Shown here: one piece after another, positions 35,985 to 46,907 of the stretch | How positions within the stretch are numbered: position 1 is the first letter of the stretch | How the letters are laid out: each line of letters begins with the position of its first letter | Origin: Diphasiastrum complanatum | Lineage: Eukaryota; Streptophyta; Lycopodiopsida; Lycopodiales; Lycopodiaceae | Reading direction: 5' to 3' | DNA: 64,000 nt | NCBI GenBank assembly: GCA_029204225.1 | Contig: CM055100.1 | Span: forward strand, 3,819,089-3,883,088 | Made by a program: the position numbers and the translations under genes | Notes under the pieces: model-generated | Told to the model about the DNA's origin: nothing | The model's database searches: none | What the model saw: only the letters and a program-made list of their open reading frames with translations

Positions 35985-36720
35985 TCAAAAAGGAGTCTGA
36001 CATTCCTTTTGCTCTAGATGGGGTTTGGAGGTTAATCCTAGTAAGACCAAGATTATGGTCTTCAACTCCTCAAGCCTTTATGCAACTCAAGAATAGCCTC
36101 TTGAGATAGTTCCTTATTCTCATATTTAGGCGTACTATTTACTGGGTCTTATATTTACCATGAGACATGCAACTACTAATTGACTTGGGAAGGGTTATGC
36201 CTCGAAGTAAGGGTCGGTTATTTGAGGCACTACTCACTCCTTCAACCATGTATGCTGCAGAGACTTGGTGCACAAGACTCACATCAACAGACTGGGCTAG
36301 TATCACTCATCTATAGATCACCATGTTGATATGGACCAAGCCCTTGTTTCATCAGATTATCTTAGCAGAGTTTGCGATGCCTCCACTATTTGAGGCCCTC
36401 TTTCAGTTGGTCACATACATATACAACATATTAGAGTTTACAGATAGGGAGGTAAGGTATCCATACTTGGGCACGCACATCTTCAGATCAGTTAAACTAC
36501 TGAGGTCATCACTATTCATGATTCTTTGGAGCCTCTCACCTGCTAGATAAAGTTAGTATTTCTATATCCAGTTGTCCCGAGGGGTCCCATCAATACATTA
36601 GGAGAGACATGCATTGTGCTTACCTCCAAAGAGTATGGTAGGGCCCTTTGGGGGAGAAGCTCGATTTTGATCACACTCATTTCCTTGAGATGGATATTGT
36701 TGGGGGGCTAACATTACCTC
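35985..36720 (+). pseudogene. LINE reverse transcriptase remnant
   Basis: Broken plus-strand frames give VNPSKTKIMVFNSSS, the post-catalytic RT motif of non-LTR elements (usually GLxVNxxKTKxMVF), then SYLG-like remains. At 36200-36400 follow LFEALLTPSTMYAAETW and a segment like the downstream connection domain. Multiple stops and frame changes show decay. It may be the upstream part of the same LINE family as 32.4 and 43.3 kb, but no overlap allows proof. Confidence 0.6.
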
Positions 36721-39210
36721 GCTATCCAGACCCCATGTTATCTCACTTCCTTAGATTGATAGCTTAGAGTCTCATCTCACCGCTTATATGTTGCAACTGG
36801 ACGCTTTCAGGATATTCTGATATGTTGATGGTTGATGTAGTGTACTTCATCAAAATCATGTTGAGATGAGGTAAATACATATATGGAAGGGATTTGTGTT
36901 CATAAAGTGAAGGCTTTTGAACAAAGTATGGATATTAGACTTTCTCTAATAGGTATTAAAGAGGCAATTTGTTGACTTTGGGGAAATTTGTGATTTATAT
37001 TAAACTCTTTGTGAAAGTGAAATATGCCTTTGGATTTTTCATAAGTATTTTTAAAGAAGAGGATTTTTGGTTCACGTCATGTGTAGCATAATGTTGCAGA
37101 TTGATCTGGATGGAGTTTTCTCGGTTGATACTAAAAAACTATTAGCTCTAGAGACTATGCCAAGTTAGCATTAGTATTTGATCATGGAGAGAAATTTGTC
37201 CAATATTTTGAAGTTTGTTTTGTTGGAGCATTCTTATTCTATTATGCCATATTGGTGATGTTTGAAAGCAAGAAGCTTGTAAACACATTTCAAACTCACA
37301 AGTTTTGCAGATAATCAATATTCAATAATGCTTCTGACTTTAGAGTGGAAGGGATATATGATATGAACTAAAGAGTCTTTAAGGTGTTTGGCCTACATTA
37401 TTTGCTGCACATTGTGCGTATGTCGCTCTGTACATGTGATGCTTTATTTTATGTTGAAGTATAGAAGAACTTACCAAAAGGGCAAAAGTTGTTTCAATTG
37501 GACTAGTGAGTATAGCAATGACCTTGGTTCATTGTGAAATTTTTGGTGAAAGGTTGTTAGGTCTTCTTACGTTGGATAACCAAATTGAGAAAATCAGGTA
37601 GTTACTAGGAGATATGTCATAGGTGTGCAGTCCTAGAAAGTAAACTAATTGAGAATAGTATCTACTACCTTTATCATGCTCTTTGTGTTATGTGATTAAC
37701 CTAAAGTGTTGACTTATGTTTGGAAGAATTAATTGCTACATGTAGAGCTTCGATAGACCAATGTCATTTATTGATGTGTACAACTATTGAATGTCAGATT
37801 TTTTTGGAAGACATATATATGGAGAGAATCTGCTAGGTACCTATATTTGTGTAGGATTAAGAAAACTCTTGCACCATCTATTCAACCATGATGGATGACA
37901 CAGACAAGTATTACACTTGGACATGTTGGTCACTAATAGAGTTACTGATGAGGGATGATGATGATATGCAACGCGATCTCTCTCAAATCTTGATTGTCGC
38001 TCAAAGTGGTTTGTGAATGTCTGCAAAGACTAGTAAAAGCTTTACATAGGGTGGGTGGTGGTGGTATGGAGTTCCAATAACTCTTTTGTTTCAACATTAG
38101 CACCTCAAAACACAGTAACAATAGCTCTATGGAAGGGATACAATTCTTATTGATATGTCTAATTGGAATTGAGATTGAAGCCCTGAAAAAGTCAGATTTG
38201 AACAATCAATACATAGACGAGAAATTCCTCTCCTAGACTTTTTCATTTTAAGTGGGCAAGAATGTTTTGTGCCCTTAGTTGGGGCCAGTGCGTATGTTAG
38301 CAAAGATGGGACGTTAGTTATTCCTAGAGAATCACTTCCAAGAGGATCATGGATTATGGTGCGAACTATTTGCTATGTGAAGTCATCCTCACGAGTGAGC
38401 ATCTATGGTCTGGACACAAGTTAAGTGCATGGAGTCAAGCTCAAAATGTCACAGTCAGGAGAATCTGTTTGCAATAGCTTGTGGTTGGATAATGAGTCTA
38501 TTGTCTACAATTTTGGTGTTTTGGATCATGCAAGTTAGTTCACGGACTTCAATAAGCTGCATATCTTAGGTTTTCGGTTGTTTCAATCATCCCCCAAGGA
38601 TTCCTTCATCCCCCACTAGGGAAATTCTGGATTTATGAGGGGGCCCCTCCATCATCCATGAAGAATTTATCCTCCACCTAGGGATCTTCTCAAGGATAAT
38701 AGCATCCAAGAAGGGATGTTCTTGAGTGTACACTTGATTCATCTTCTTGAAACCTCTTTAGTCTTCATATATCTATTCGTTTCATGAACATCAAGATCAT
38801 GGAAAACATCAGTGAAGACTTTCATTCCTTTTTCTATTTCCATGACAATATTTTTTACGCAACATGGTCAGTGCATTTATATATGAAAGGGTAGGGTAGT
38901 GTAGTTTTTTGACAAGCTTGTGCGTTAATATTCTGAACATGTGGAGTCATCAACATTGTTGCTTTTATGACTAGTTTGTGACCTGGTAATTTAGAGAATG
39001 TTGTATTTAGGAACTTTCTACCAAATATTTAAGCTTTTGGCTCCCCGAGAATCATGGCATACTAATAATGTTCTGGTGAAATGTTTTCCTTAGCCCTTTA
39101 TTGAGTACAACATGGAGAGCTGAAATTTGAATTGAAACATTGTCTTTTTTTGGTTGTAGCTTTAATTGACAGACTTGTTTACATGTTGTTCTTCATTGAA
39201 TTGATTTTAG
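36720..39210 (+). other. Intron 2, 3' part; nothing recognised
   Basis: AT-rich, no convincing homology on either strand. The C-rich stretch at 38588-38690 (repeats of catccccca) is the only compositional outlier. Confidence 0.4.
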
Positions 39211-39324
39211 GTGCGTGACTTGGATTTTGCTGTGGACATAGTTGGTTGTCCTATTGCAAGGGATTTTGATGGAATAGCGATGAGCTCTCGCAATGTTCAC
39301 CTATCGCCTACTGATCGTTGTCAG
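39211..39324 (+). CDS. PANC: Pantothenate synthetase exon 3 (residues 195-232)
   Basis: Acceptor TTGATTTTAG, donor GTAGTA, 38 codons, phase 0 at both ends. Encodes [19 protein letters not shown] and the GIAMSSRN motif (MSSRN at residues 218-222), the conserved ATP-phosphate-binding loop of PanC. Confidence 0.95.
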
Positions 39325-39909
39325 GTAGTAACCAAAATTTGTATTTTGTTATTTCCTTTTTCATATCCTAGGAAAATAACAACGATTCTCTTTTTCTTTT
39401 TGTGGGAATGTTATAACTTCTGGTAGTGCCTATATTTTTCTTGCATAGAGCGTGCTGTCTTTTGGGAATTCTCCTCCTCAAACCATAGTATCCAGCATTG
39501 GTGTGATTCCGATTGTGAGATACCAAAAAAGATATGAAGACAATTGTTCTTATTTGTTAGAGCCCAGTCTCAACTCTAATATGACCTTGAAACAATTGGT
39601 TACCAGAGGGCTTGAGGCCAAGTATTGGCGAAGGCCAATAACCAAACTAGACATTTGGTCCAAGCTGGGATAGGTGCATCACAAGTAGTGAATTGGTGTG
39701 ATTGCTTGACAAGTTGTTAGAGAAGCGGTGATTTGTGATTGGGATCCTAAGCGTCAGTGATGAGATGCTAGCTGGCAAGCAGCCTAGGTGACCAAGTGGG
39801 TCATAGGTCCATGGCTCTCATACCAGCCATTTACTAGCTGATTTTCAACCTCTCGTCACTCATCAATTTTCTAGGCGATCCAAGTGTACTTTTATTGTTG
39901 TTGCAGTTG

Positions 39910-40220
39910 AATTTATGGGATTTCTTGTCAAAGAAGTACTGTTTTCCTTGATCCTGCTAAAGTAGGAACCATTGTTCAATGCCCCACTTCTACTAATGTT
40001 CATGTTGTTCATATGTTTTTTTGCCACTTACTTACATAAATCAAATCTGTGCCTCACATTGCTACCATTGCCCATCCACTTCATGCTTTATTATGCAAGG
40101 GTACTGAATTTGACTCGTCTCCACTTTGTCTAGATGCTTTTACCACTAGTCAAAGTAAGTGCTTTATTGTTGAAACTTATGCTAGTGTTGTAGGTCTTGG
40201 GGCTCTCCCAGGTCCACAGA
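39910..40220 (+). pseudogene. Ty3/gypsy RT-RNase H fragment in PANC intron 3
   Basis: Pieces read DPAKVGTIVQCPTSTNVHVV, then HIATIAHPLHALLCKGTEFD and, after a small deletion, FIVETYASVVGLGAL. These match the gypsy connection domain (DPxKVxAI...P, FLGxxxYYRRFI, PLxxLLxK) and the first RNase H motif (xxETDASxxGLGAVL with D to Y). It takes up most of the middle of this short intron. Confidence 0.65.
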
Positions 40221-40543
40221 ATTCTTCTCACATGGAATATGGGAATAATTCCTACTTTGGTAAAAACGTCATTGTAAATAAAAAAAGCAACCTACAATAT
40301 TTTTTAAGTATGGAACGATTTGTGGGGTTAAATATTAGCAAAATATGATTCTATGGCTTGAACTACCTGAAGCAATATAACTCCCAATGTCCTTATTAGG
40401 TATATCCAACAGTCTGTTGTCTTCATTGAATTTGAAAAATGAAAATCATAAAATTATTGTGGCTGTATCTCATTCATCAGATAGGTTAAATGGAATCAAT
40501 ATCACTTGAAATTTTGGTGGTCTATAACAACTTGTCCTACCAG

Positions 40544-40675
40544 GCTTTGTCCATCAGCAGGTCTTTACGAGAAGCAGCAGAAAGTGTGACAGAGTGTGAG
40601 GTCAGTGCACAATTGCTGGTTGAGCATGTGAGGAAAGCTATCACGGCAGCAGGAGGAAAAATCGACTACGCATCT
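40544..40675 (+). CDS. PANC: Pantothenate synthetase exon 4 (residues 233-276)
   Basis: Acceptor CCTACCAG, donor GTGAGT. Encodes ALSISRSLREAAE and the C-terminal helical domain up to GGKIDYAS. The C-terminal domain of PanC closes over the active site; the expected continuation (an I/V-V-D-x-E-T/S-L strand) is supplied by exon 5. Confidence 0.93.
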
Positions 40676-41242
40676 GTGAGTAAATGCGAACAAGTACTCT
40701 ATCGTTTTGTGAATAGCGAAAGGTGATGGAAACACAATTGTGGTACCTTAGGTTTAAGAACTTTAAGGCGTTCATTCATATGTAATTGTAAAGTTTGTGA
40801 GGGCACCAGGAATAATCATTATCCTGACCCGAAAGATTTTTCTTATCAAAGCATGAACGCTTGACAGTTTTGGTTACATATATGGCTGTGCCGCATGTGG
40901 TACATCAATTTCTGGACGGACTTTACAGATCTTTGACGTTTATGACCCCAATTTTTTCTTGACATTATATAGCCTAATTAAGAGGCACATGAGGTGACTG
41001 CCATCATTTTATCACCAGACTTCTACAAAGTGAACTTTTGACACAGACTATTTGTGTCGCTAGATCAAGAAGTCAAAACCCACAAATTAGAAAGAGCACT
41101 GGCATTTCTTGTAGCTGCAACTATTTCTTCTCCATAATTCCCAAGAGAAGAATGAGCATTCTATTTAAAAATGAGGCATCAAGGACTTTCAATGTTTCAT
41201 GTCAAATCATAGAATCAATGAACCGTGTACGGTTCACCACAG

Positions 41243-41268
41243 TTCTGAGAACCGTACGGTTCTCAGAA
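41243..41268. repeat. 26-bp perfect palindrome
   Basis: The centre is GAGAACCGTACGGTTCTC, extended by four complementary bases on each side. Related GTACGGTTC/GAACCGTA pieces flank it at 41222-41235 and 41279-41290. Confidence 0.85.
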
Positions 41269-41351
41269 AATTTAAGGGGGAACCGTAGTGAACAGTACTA
41301 ATTAATTAATTAATTAATTATTATTTTTTTTGTTCCTACCCCCAAAAACAG

Positions 41352-41460
41352 CCAGTGGTTTTTACAGTTCTATTTTACAGTCTGTGGATTTTACAGTTCT
41401 ATTTTACAGTCTGTGGATTTCATAGTTCTATTTTACAGTCTGTGGATTTTTACAGTTCAA
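41352..41460. repeat. 29-bp tandem repeat, about 3.5 copies
   Basis: The unit 'ttacagttctattttacagt' plus 'ctgtggatt' recurs at a period of 29-30 bp. Confidence 0.9.
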
Positions 41461-41639
41461 ACTATCATAAACAGCCCAAAAACTGTAAAATGAGGGCCAA
41501 AAACTTTTTTTCTATTTTACCTCCTAAGAGGAATGTTGAACAAAAGATTGAATTAATACCGGAATCATGTCCCGTCGATAGACATCCTTAAAGAATGAGT
41601 CTTAAGGAGGAAGAGGAAGTGAGACGGTCGATGATTATC

Positions 41640-41785
41640 TAGCCAGAGGGCAAATACAACCTTGTTATTCCCCATTTGCCTCTTCGGTCATTCTTGTAAA
41701 GACGAAGATGGATCATGGCGTATGTGTGTGGATTATTGAGGTTTGAACAAGATAACTGTATCTTATGTCACGTATAGATGATCTG
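41640..41785 (+). pseudogene. Ty3/gypsy RT fragment
   Basis: Reads GQIQPCYSPFASSVILV, then after a shift EDGSWRMCVDY and GLNKITVSY, the second and third gypsy RT blocks. It ends within the RIDDL block, where a copia fragment begins. Confidence 0.75.
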
Positions 41786-42597
41786 TTTGATCATACTTAG
41801 TGCAGATGACTTAGAAGGGATTGAGAAAACTAAGCTAGATCTATCCAAAGAGTTCAAGATGGTAGATCTCAGCCATTTGCACTTCATTTTGGGTATGGAA
41901 GTACTTACATCTTTAGATTATGTCTTCATTTTTCAATCTAAATATGCTCTTTCATTACTCAATAGATTTAACATGCATGGATGTAAGCATGTGGAGACTC
42001 CTATGGAGCATGATGTAAAAGTAACCAATAAAGAGGATGAAAGATCCTTCAAGGACATCACTCTTTATAGGCAACTTATTGGCTCCTTAATGTGGATAAC
42101 CATAACAAGACCTGATCTTTGCTATAGTGTTTGCAAGCTTAGTCAAAATATGCAAGATCCATTAGTTATCCATTGGAAATGTGCCACAAGGAAATTGAGA
42201 TACATCTTGGGGCAGACTGGATTTTGGGATCCTTTATAGAGGTGAAGGTTTAGTTTTTTGGCTATCTAAGAAGCAAGAAACAATACTTCTTTCATCAACT
42301 GAGGCCGAGTACAAGGCTCTAACAACCACAACCAAGGAGGTGCTTTGGATTAAGAGGTTGCTTGAGGAGCTCAAAGTGATCAGATCAGGTGTCATTCAAC
42401 TCATCTACAATGATAACATCTCGGCCCAACACCTAGCATCCAATCCAATCTATCATGCAAGGAGAAAACACATGGAGGTTGCTCACCATTTTGTAAGGGA
42501 GAAAGTCCAAGCTAAGGAGGTCTCATTGGAGCATGTTCCAAGTGAAGAATGCATTGCTGATATATTGAAAAGCCACTTCAAAAGGCTGCATTTTTAA
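41786..42597 (+). pseudogene. Copia RT end and RNase H in PANC intron 4
   Basis: The first frame (to 42239) gives DDLEGIEKTKLDLSKEFKMV, LHFILGMEV, the HVETPM block, YRQLIGSLMWITITRPDLCY and HWKCATRKLRYILGQT. A frame change near 42235 leads to WLSKKQETILLSSTEAEYKA, LIYNDNISAQHLASNP and HMEVAHHFVREKV, ending at a TAA at 42597. No LTR was recognised downstream. The YVDD-containing palm is absent. Confidence 0.9.
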
Positions 42598-42741
42598 AGC
42601 TTAGATCAGCCCTTGGTTTTATTAATAAAGCTATGTTATCATCTAGCTAGATTGTGAGAAGTATTGAAATTTCACAATTCTAGCTTGTATAGTTTGTTGT
42701 AATTCTACATGTATGTGATGATGTGGCATTGGCCATGTGGA

Positions 42742-42960
42742 TAGACATGAGGGTCCGTGCCGGAATGCCCGCGTCCGCGTCCGCGTCTGACGCCCGGACC
42801 CAGACATGAGGGTCCGGGCCGGAATGCCCGCGTCCGCGTTCGCGTCCGATGCCTGGACCCGGACGCGTCCGACCCCGGGACGCGGGGTAGGACGCGTCCC
42901 TTTTTTTTTTAATTTTTTTGGCTGGACGCGTCCAGCGTCCGGACGCGTTTTTTTTAAAAA
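42742..42960. repeat. GC-rich tandem repeat with GGACGCGTCC palindromes
   Basis: A 59-bp unit (gacatgagggtccg...ggaccca) starting at 42744 is repeated at 42803. It is followed by four copies of the palindromic core GACGCGTCC (about 42861-42952). This is far more GC- and CpG-rich than the surrounding intron. Long frames across it are repeat translations. Confidence 0.8.
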
Positions 42961-43061
42961 AAAAAAAAAACAAAAGGCGCGGGCACTGCGGACTGTTCTG
43001 CAAAAGCCCGAGAGCAGAGAAAGAGGGTGGGAGCGGGAGAGAGAGAGAGTGAGTGAGGGAG

Positions 43062-43154
<93 letters not shown>

Positions 43155-44135
43155 AAGAAAGAAAGAAAGATTTTATTAATGTCCTTGAATACCCTAAGGT
43201 ACATAGGACTAAGAAAAGGTACATGTCAAGTGTGCACATAGGAGCTTAAAGCTCAATCATCTATAAAACTAAATAACTGCAAATACAATGCATAAAGACA
43301 GCTGGCCCATTCAGGATCCAATAGCCTGGAATCATATATCACGATGCCCATCAGCATGAAAGAAATGGTGGATGGTATGCTGTGAAGGTGTGATTAGATG
43401 TGCCGTGGACCTCTGTCGCCGGATAGGCCGTCGGTGTCGTCTTTGCTGCCGTGGCGCTCTGGGCTGTGATCTAATAACTGACTGTCTCTCTAGCCGTCGA
43501 CATGGTCTCTGATGCCGGTGTACGAAGGAGTCGGGAATCTCGGCCTCTCCATCTGAGTCGCTGCCTATGGGTACCTCGGATCTCTGTCTTCGACGGGATA
43601 TGCACTCATCAATGCTCAGCTGTGTCAGGGAATGTGTACCATCTAGTCTCCTCCTCCTCAGGTCTGACATCTCTCGGATCATCAGTGCGACACATCTAGG
43701 GTCCTCATAAGATATCAAGGTAGAAAGTGTAACTGGGTGCTCTCTGAAAAAGCAGTAGTACCGCCCCCGTATCTCATCGTAGGCTGGACATCTGAAGAGG
43801 AAATGTGACTCGTCCTCAGTCTCATGCATAACACACATGCTACAAAGCCGGTCCTCTCGTGGGGTGCCACTGTATCTGCCAGTCTCAATAGCCAGCTGAT
43901 GTGAAAAAACCTGAAACTGACCCATCGCTATCCGCAGACTATGTGATATACTCCTCAGCAAGTAACCAGATACTATGGGGAAGCCAGCCGGATCAAGAGA
44001 TAGAAAGTGTGTACGATAAAACTCACTCTTGGTCCCCAATGGACCCTGCCAAGTGATATGAAGATATGATCTGTAAAGGAGGCCTCTGATGTACTGGTGG
44101 GTGCCCGCAGGTAGATCACCGATCTGGATACCCAA
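43062..44135 (-). mobile_element. 5'-truncated LINE, minus strand, with hairpin and (TTTC)n(TC)n tail
   Basis: On the minus strand an ORF2 C-terminus (44135-43332) is followed by a 3' UTR. Then come the stem-loop GTACC-TTAG-GGTAT (43189-43202), a nine-base spacer, ATTAATAAAA, (TTTC)n (43150-43170) and (TC)n (43066-43150). It is the same family as the LINE at 32.4-33.3 kb, and the region is GC-rich. Confidence 0.85.
43332..44135 (-). CDS. LINE ORF2 C-terminal part (267 codons open)
   Basis: Open from 44135 to a stop at 43332. N-terminal region: LRSISHSLRIAMGQFQVFSH and QLAIETGRYSGTPREDRL. Then the zinc-knuckle-like LCSMCVMHETEDESHFLFRC (C-X2-C-X8-H-X4-C), with PAYDEIRGRYYCFF. The last 100 residues are arginine-rich (RRRQRSEVP; RAPRQQRRHRRP) and end at HADGHRDI. 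Similar cysteine modules close ORF2 in many non-LTR retrotransposons and are thought to bind RNA. The lack of stops suggests a relatively young insertion. The first Met is only the first in the open frame; endonuclease and RT are missing upstream. Confidence 0.75.
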   Translation of the reverse strand: MGIQIGDLPAGTHQYIRGLLYRSYLHITWQGPLGTKSEFYRTHFLSLDPAGFPIVSGYLLRSISHSLRIAMGQFQVFSHQLAIETGRYSGTPREDRLCSMCVMHETEDESHFLFRCPAYDEIRGRYYCFFREHPVTLSTLISYEDPRCVALMIREMSDLRRRRLDGTHSLTQLSIDECISRRRQRSEVPIGSDSDGEAEIPDSFVHRHQRPCRRLERQSVIRSQPRAPRQQRRHRRPIRRQRSTAHLITPSQHTIHHFFHADGHRDI

Positions 44136-44139
44136 TGTG

Positions 44140-44407
44140 GAGAGGAGAGAGAGAGAGATGGTGTTTGTGTGTGTGGATATTGTTGATTTGTGTGCGTACA
44201 GATGTGTGTGTGTGTGGTGATCTGTGTGTGAGAGAGAGAGAGGAAGAGACAGAGAGTGTGAGGGACAGAGAGAGAGAGGATTTGTGTGTGTGCGCGCGTG
44301 TACGAGACATGGTGTGTGTGTGTGTGAGTTTAGGATTTAGGGTTTAGGGTGCTTGGGTTTGGGGTTTAGGGTTTAGGGTGAAAGAGAGAGAGATTAGATT
44401 TGCGTGC

Positions 44408-44487
<80 letters not shown>
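44140..44487. repeat. (GT)n/(GA)n low-complexity block
   Basis: Alternating GT-rich and GA-rich microsatellites, ending in (GT)n 44411-44440 and (GA)n 44440-44487. The same (GT)n(GA)n arrangement lies at 47679-47731 on the other side of the hAT gene. Confidence 0.9.
44329..44379 (+). repeat. Interstitial telomere-like TTTAGGG repeats
   Basis: About six degenerate TTTAGGG units, the plant telomere heptamer, sit between GT- and GA-rich simple sequence. Confidence 0.8.
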
Positions 44488-44489
<2 letters not shown>

Positions 44490-45593
44490 TGGTCGCTCGT
44501 CCCATTTGGGATGAGGTGGAGTTGTTGCCCGACAAAAAGTGGCGTTGCCCTTTTTGTCGAAAGCAGTTCACAGGGAACGCCTCTCGGGTTCGAGCACATC
44601 TGGGGGGGTTGCAAGTCCGACCCACGGGGGGACGCTACGGGATCGGCGTTTGTATGGTCATCCCCGCTGCGGAGAGGGCTCGCATTCTCGAGGCATATTC
44701 TGAGTCAGTTGCTGAGCCCGACGTGCCGGCCACAGATGCCGCAGATTCTATTTCCACTGGTGCACCCACTGCCACCGCCCCCACCATCGCATCCGCACCC
44801 GCCATCGCCTCCGCCTCCGCCACAGCCAGACCTGTACCCCCTCCGCCAGTACTTCCCATGGATCCACAGCCTCCACTGCTGCACCTACGCCTCTGCCATC
44901 ACCGTCAGATCTGCACGGCCCGTCCACATCCTCCGCTTCCACACCTGCACCTATACCACCACCTCCAGATCCACATCCTCCCAGACATCCACATCCCGAG
45001 GCACCAGACAGATTTCCATGCCGGGATCTTTCAGAGAGGGGCAGCACAGAGAGGCCACCAGGACCATAGCACAAATGTTCTATGACCTGAACCTCCCCTT
45101 TATCATGGCATCATCCCGCATCTTTCGAGAGGCTATCTCGAAAGTTGCAGTCTGGGGCCCGGCTACACACCACCCACAGCCGACGCAATACGCGACCCTT
45201 TGCTCCAGGACCAGGTTGCATCAATCAGAGAGAGACTGGCCGCACTGCAGGAGGCTTGGGATAGATACAGCTGTTCCATCATGGTTGATGGGTGGATTGA
45301 TCGTCGTAGATGTCCACTCATCAATGTGATTGTTTCTAGTTGTTACGGTTCCATGTTCCTGCGCAGCATCGATGCCTCCGAGGCAGGGAGAGTGCACTCG
45401 GCCGAGTACATTTACGGCATCATCCGCCAGCGATAGAGGAGGTCGGGCCACAGCGCGTTGTCCAGGTACAATTTTTATTCATTAGTTGCTTGGTCATTTA
45501 CTGCTTAATGTTGATACAAAAGTTTTGCGTGGTTTTCGATTGATTGCAATGTGTTTCCAAGCTGTGAACTGATCGTTGAACATACCGCAAAAG

Positions 45594-45817
45594 GTTGTGA
45601 CGGACAATGCGTCCAACTGCCACGGTATGGGGGAGCTTCTTATGGCAGAGTACCCCTCCATTGTCTGGACTCCATGTGCTGCACACTCACTGGACCTCCT
45701 CCTGCATTCCATCGGGCGCTTGCCTTGGGTCAGTGAGATTCTCACGAGGGCACTTGCGGTTGTGGACTTCGTCACACGCAAGCGTCGCATGACTGCCCTT
45801 TTTCGCACATTCAGCAG
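45594..45817 (+). pseudogene. hAT exon with DUF659 TDNAS motif
   Basis: Reads VVTDNASNCHGMGELLM, then SIVWTPCAAHSLDLLLHSIG and RRMTALFRTFSR. This matches the conserved core of plant hAT transposases (TDNA...N, C.AHxLNLLL), with one of the catalytic aspartates in TDNAS. Preceded by AAAAG and followed by GTAATA. Confidence 0.85.
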
Positions 45818-45907
45818 GTAATATGGTGTTTATTTTTTGGCTCGTTCAAGATGCTTCCTTTTTTTTGCTGGTTTCATGTGTGCCTCTCATTCCGTTTGTC
45901 AATGCAG

Positions 45908-46240
45908 GCTCGACTTGAAGAAGCCCGCTCGCACCCACTTCGCCTACCAGTTCATCATGCTTGAGCGGCTACACAAGCTCAAGGGTGATTTACGGCACAT
46001 GGCTACTTCGGCAGAGTTTACCGCCATGGACCTGTCCACGACCCCAGAGGGCTTGGCCTTCCACGACATCCTCTTCATGGAGCCTTTCTGGGTGGATATG
46101 CAGCAGCTGATGGACGTCATGCGCCCCATCTACTCTAATCTGAGGCTCGTTGATCGCGAGGGGTGCACGATGGGCCTCATTTACGAGTTCATGGACCGCA
46201 TAGGCGAGTCTCTCCAGCGTTTTGAGTTGGACCCTGCCAG
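45908..46240 (+). pseudogene. hAT exon, middle region
   Basis: Open across its length: PARTHFAYQFIMLERL, EGLAFHDILFMEPFW and IYSNLRLVDREGCTMGLIYE. Acceptor AATGCAG and donor GTATAA. Corresponds to the alpha-helical region between the DUF659 and C-terminal domains. Confidence 0.8.
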
Positions 46241-46907
46241 GTATAACTTTTTTCCGTCTCACCATCCTTACTTCCATTTCGCACTCTGTTTCGTCTTGCT
46301 GCTGCAACACGATGGTATGTAACTGTTGCCTCCACGTGGTTTGGTCCACAGGTTGGAGCCTATCAGGCGCTTGTGGTAGCGACGATGGGATAAGTTTCAC
46401 CGGCCCATTCACAGTGTGGCCCACATACTGCATCCGTTGTTTCAGAGCGAGAGGCAGTACGACGATGCAGAGCTACGTGCGGACTAGTTCGCATACATCC
46501 GCCTCCTCAGCAGCGACACTGGTATTCGCAACAGGCTCGAGGTGCATAGGCTCAGTTACAGGTAAACTCTTGCTCTGTCGTATGCTGTCGTTCGTTCGAG
46601 TGGTTGCTAATTAATGCAGGACTGTTTTGCTTGCGTGTGCGAGCGGAACTAGTCAACGTTCAGCCTTGTTCACACGAACAGGCGGAACCGTCTGACGACG
46701 GAGCGATGCAATGACTTGGTGTACTGCAACACCAACACCAGGGTGGTTCGACGCATCACGGAGAGCATGAGGGCAGGAGGTGCACGCGCCCTACTGCTGC
46801 AGATATATTTCGTTGCTCTGTCGTTTGCTTTCGTATTGGTTTAAGACATTCAGTTTAACGCCCTCACAGTTGCTTCGGCTATTCTCACGAATGATTGACT
46901 TGTGCAG

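Larger units (their letters stand above)
40676..41640 (+). other. Intron 4, 5' part with palindrome and tandem repeat
   Basis: No coding signal. Contains the palindrome at 41243-41268, a (TTAA)n run near 41299-41320 and a 29-bp tandem repeat listed separately. Confidence 0.45.

Noticed and set aside
39325-39680. Frame at 39452-39673 as an extra PANC exon
   Set aside because: Exon 3 joins exon 4 directly in phase, with the expected residues (TDRCQ then ALSISRS). The frame has no PanC similarity.
42643-43249. Large frames (147-198 codons) on both strands
   Set aside because: They read through the GC-rich tandem repeat and the (GA)n tail of the LINE. The Ser-Leu and Arg-Glu runs have no biological meaning.
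44511-45329. 272-codon frame as a proline/histidine-rich protein
   Set aside because: Mostly an out-of-frame reading of the hAT linker; only short pieces in the proper frame match the transposase.
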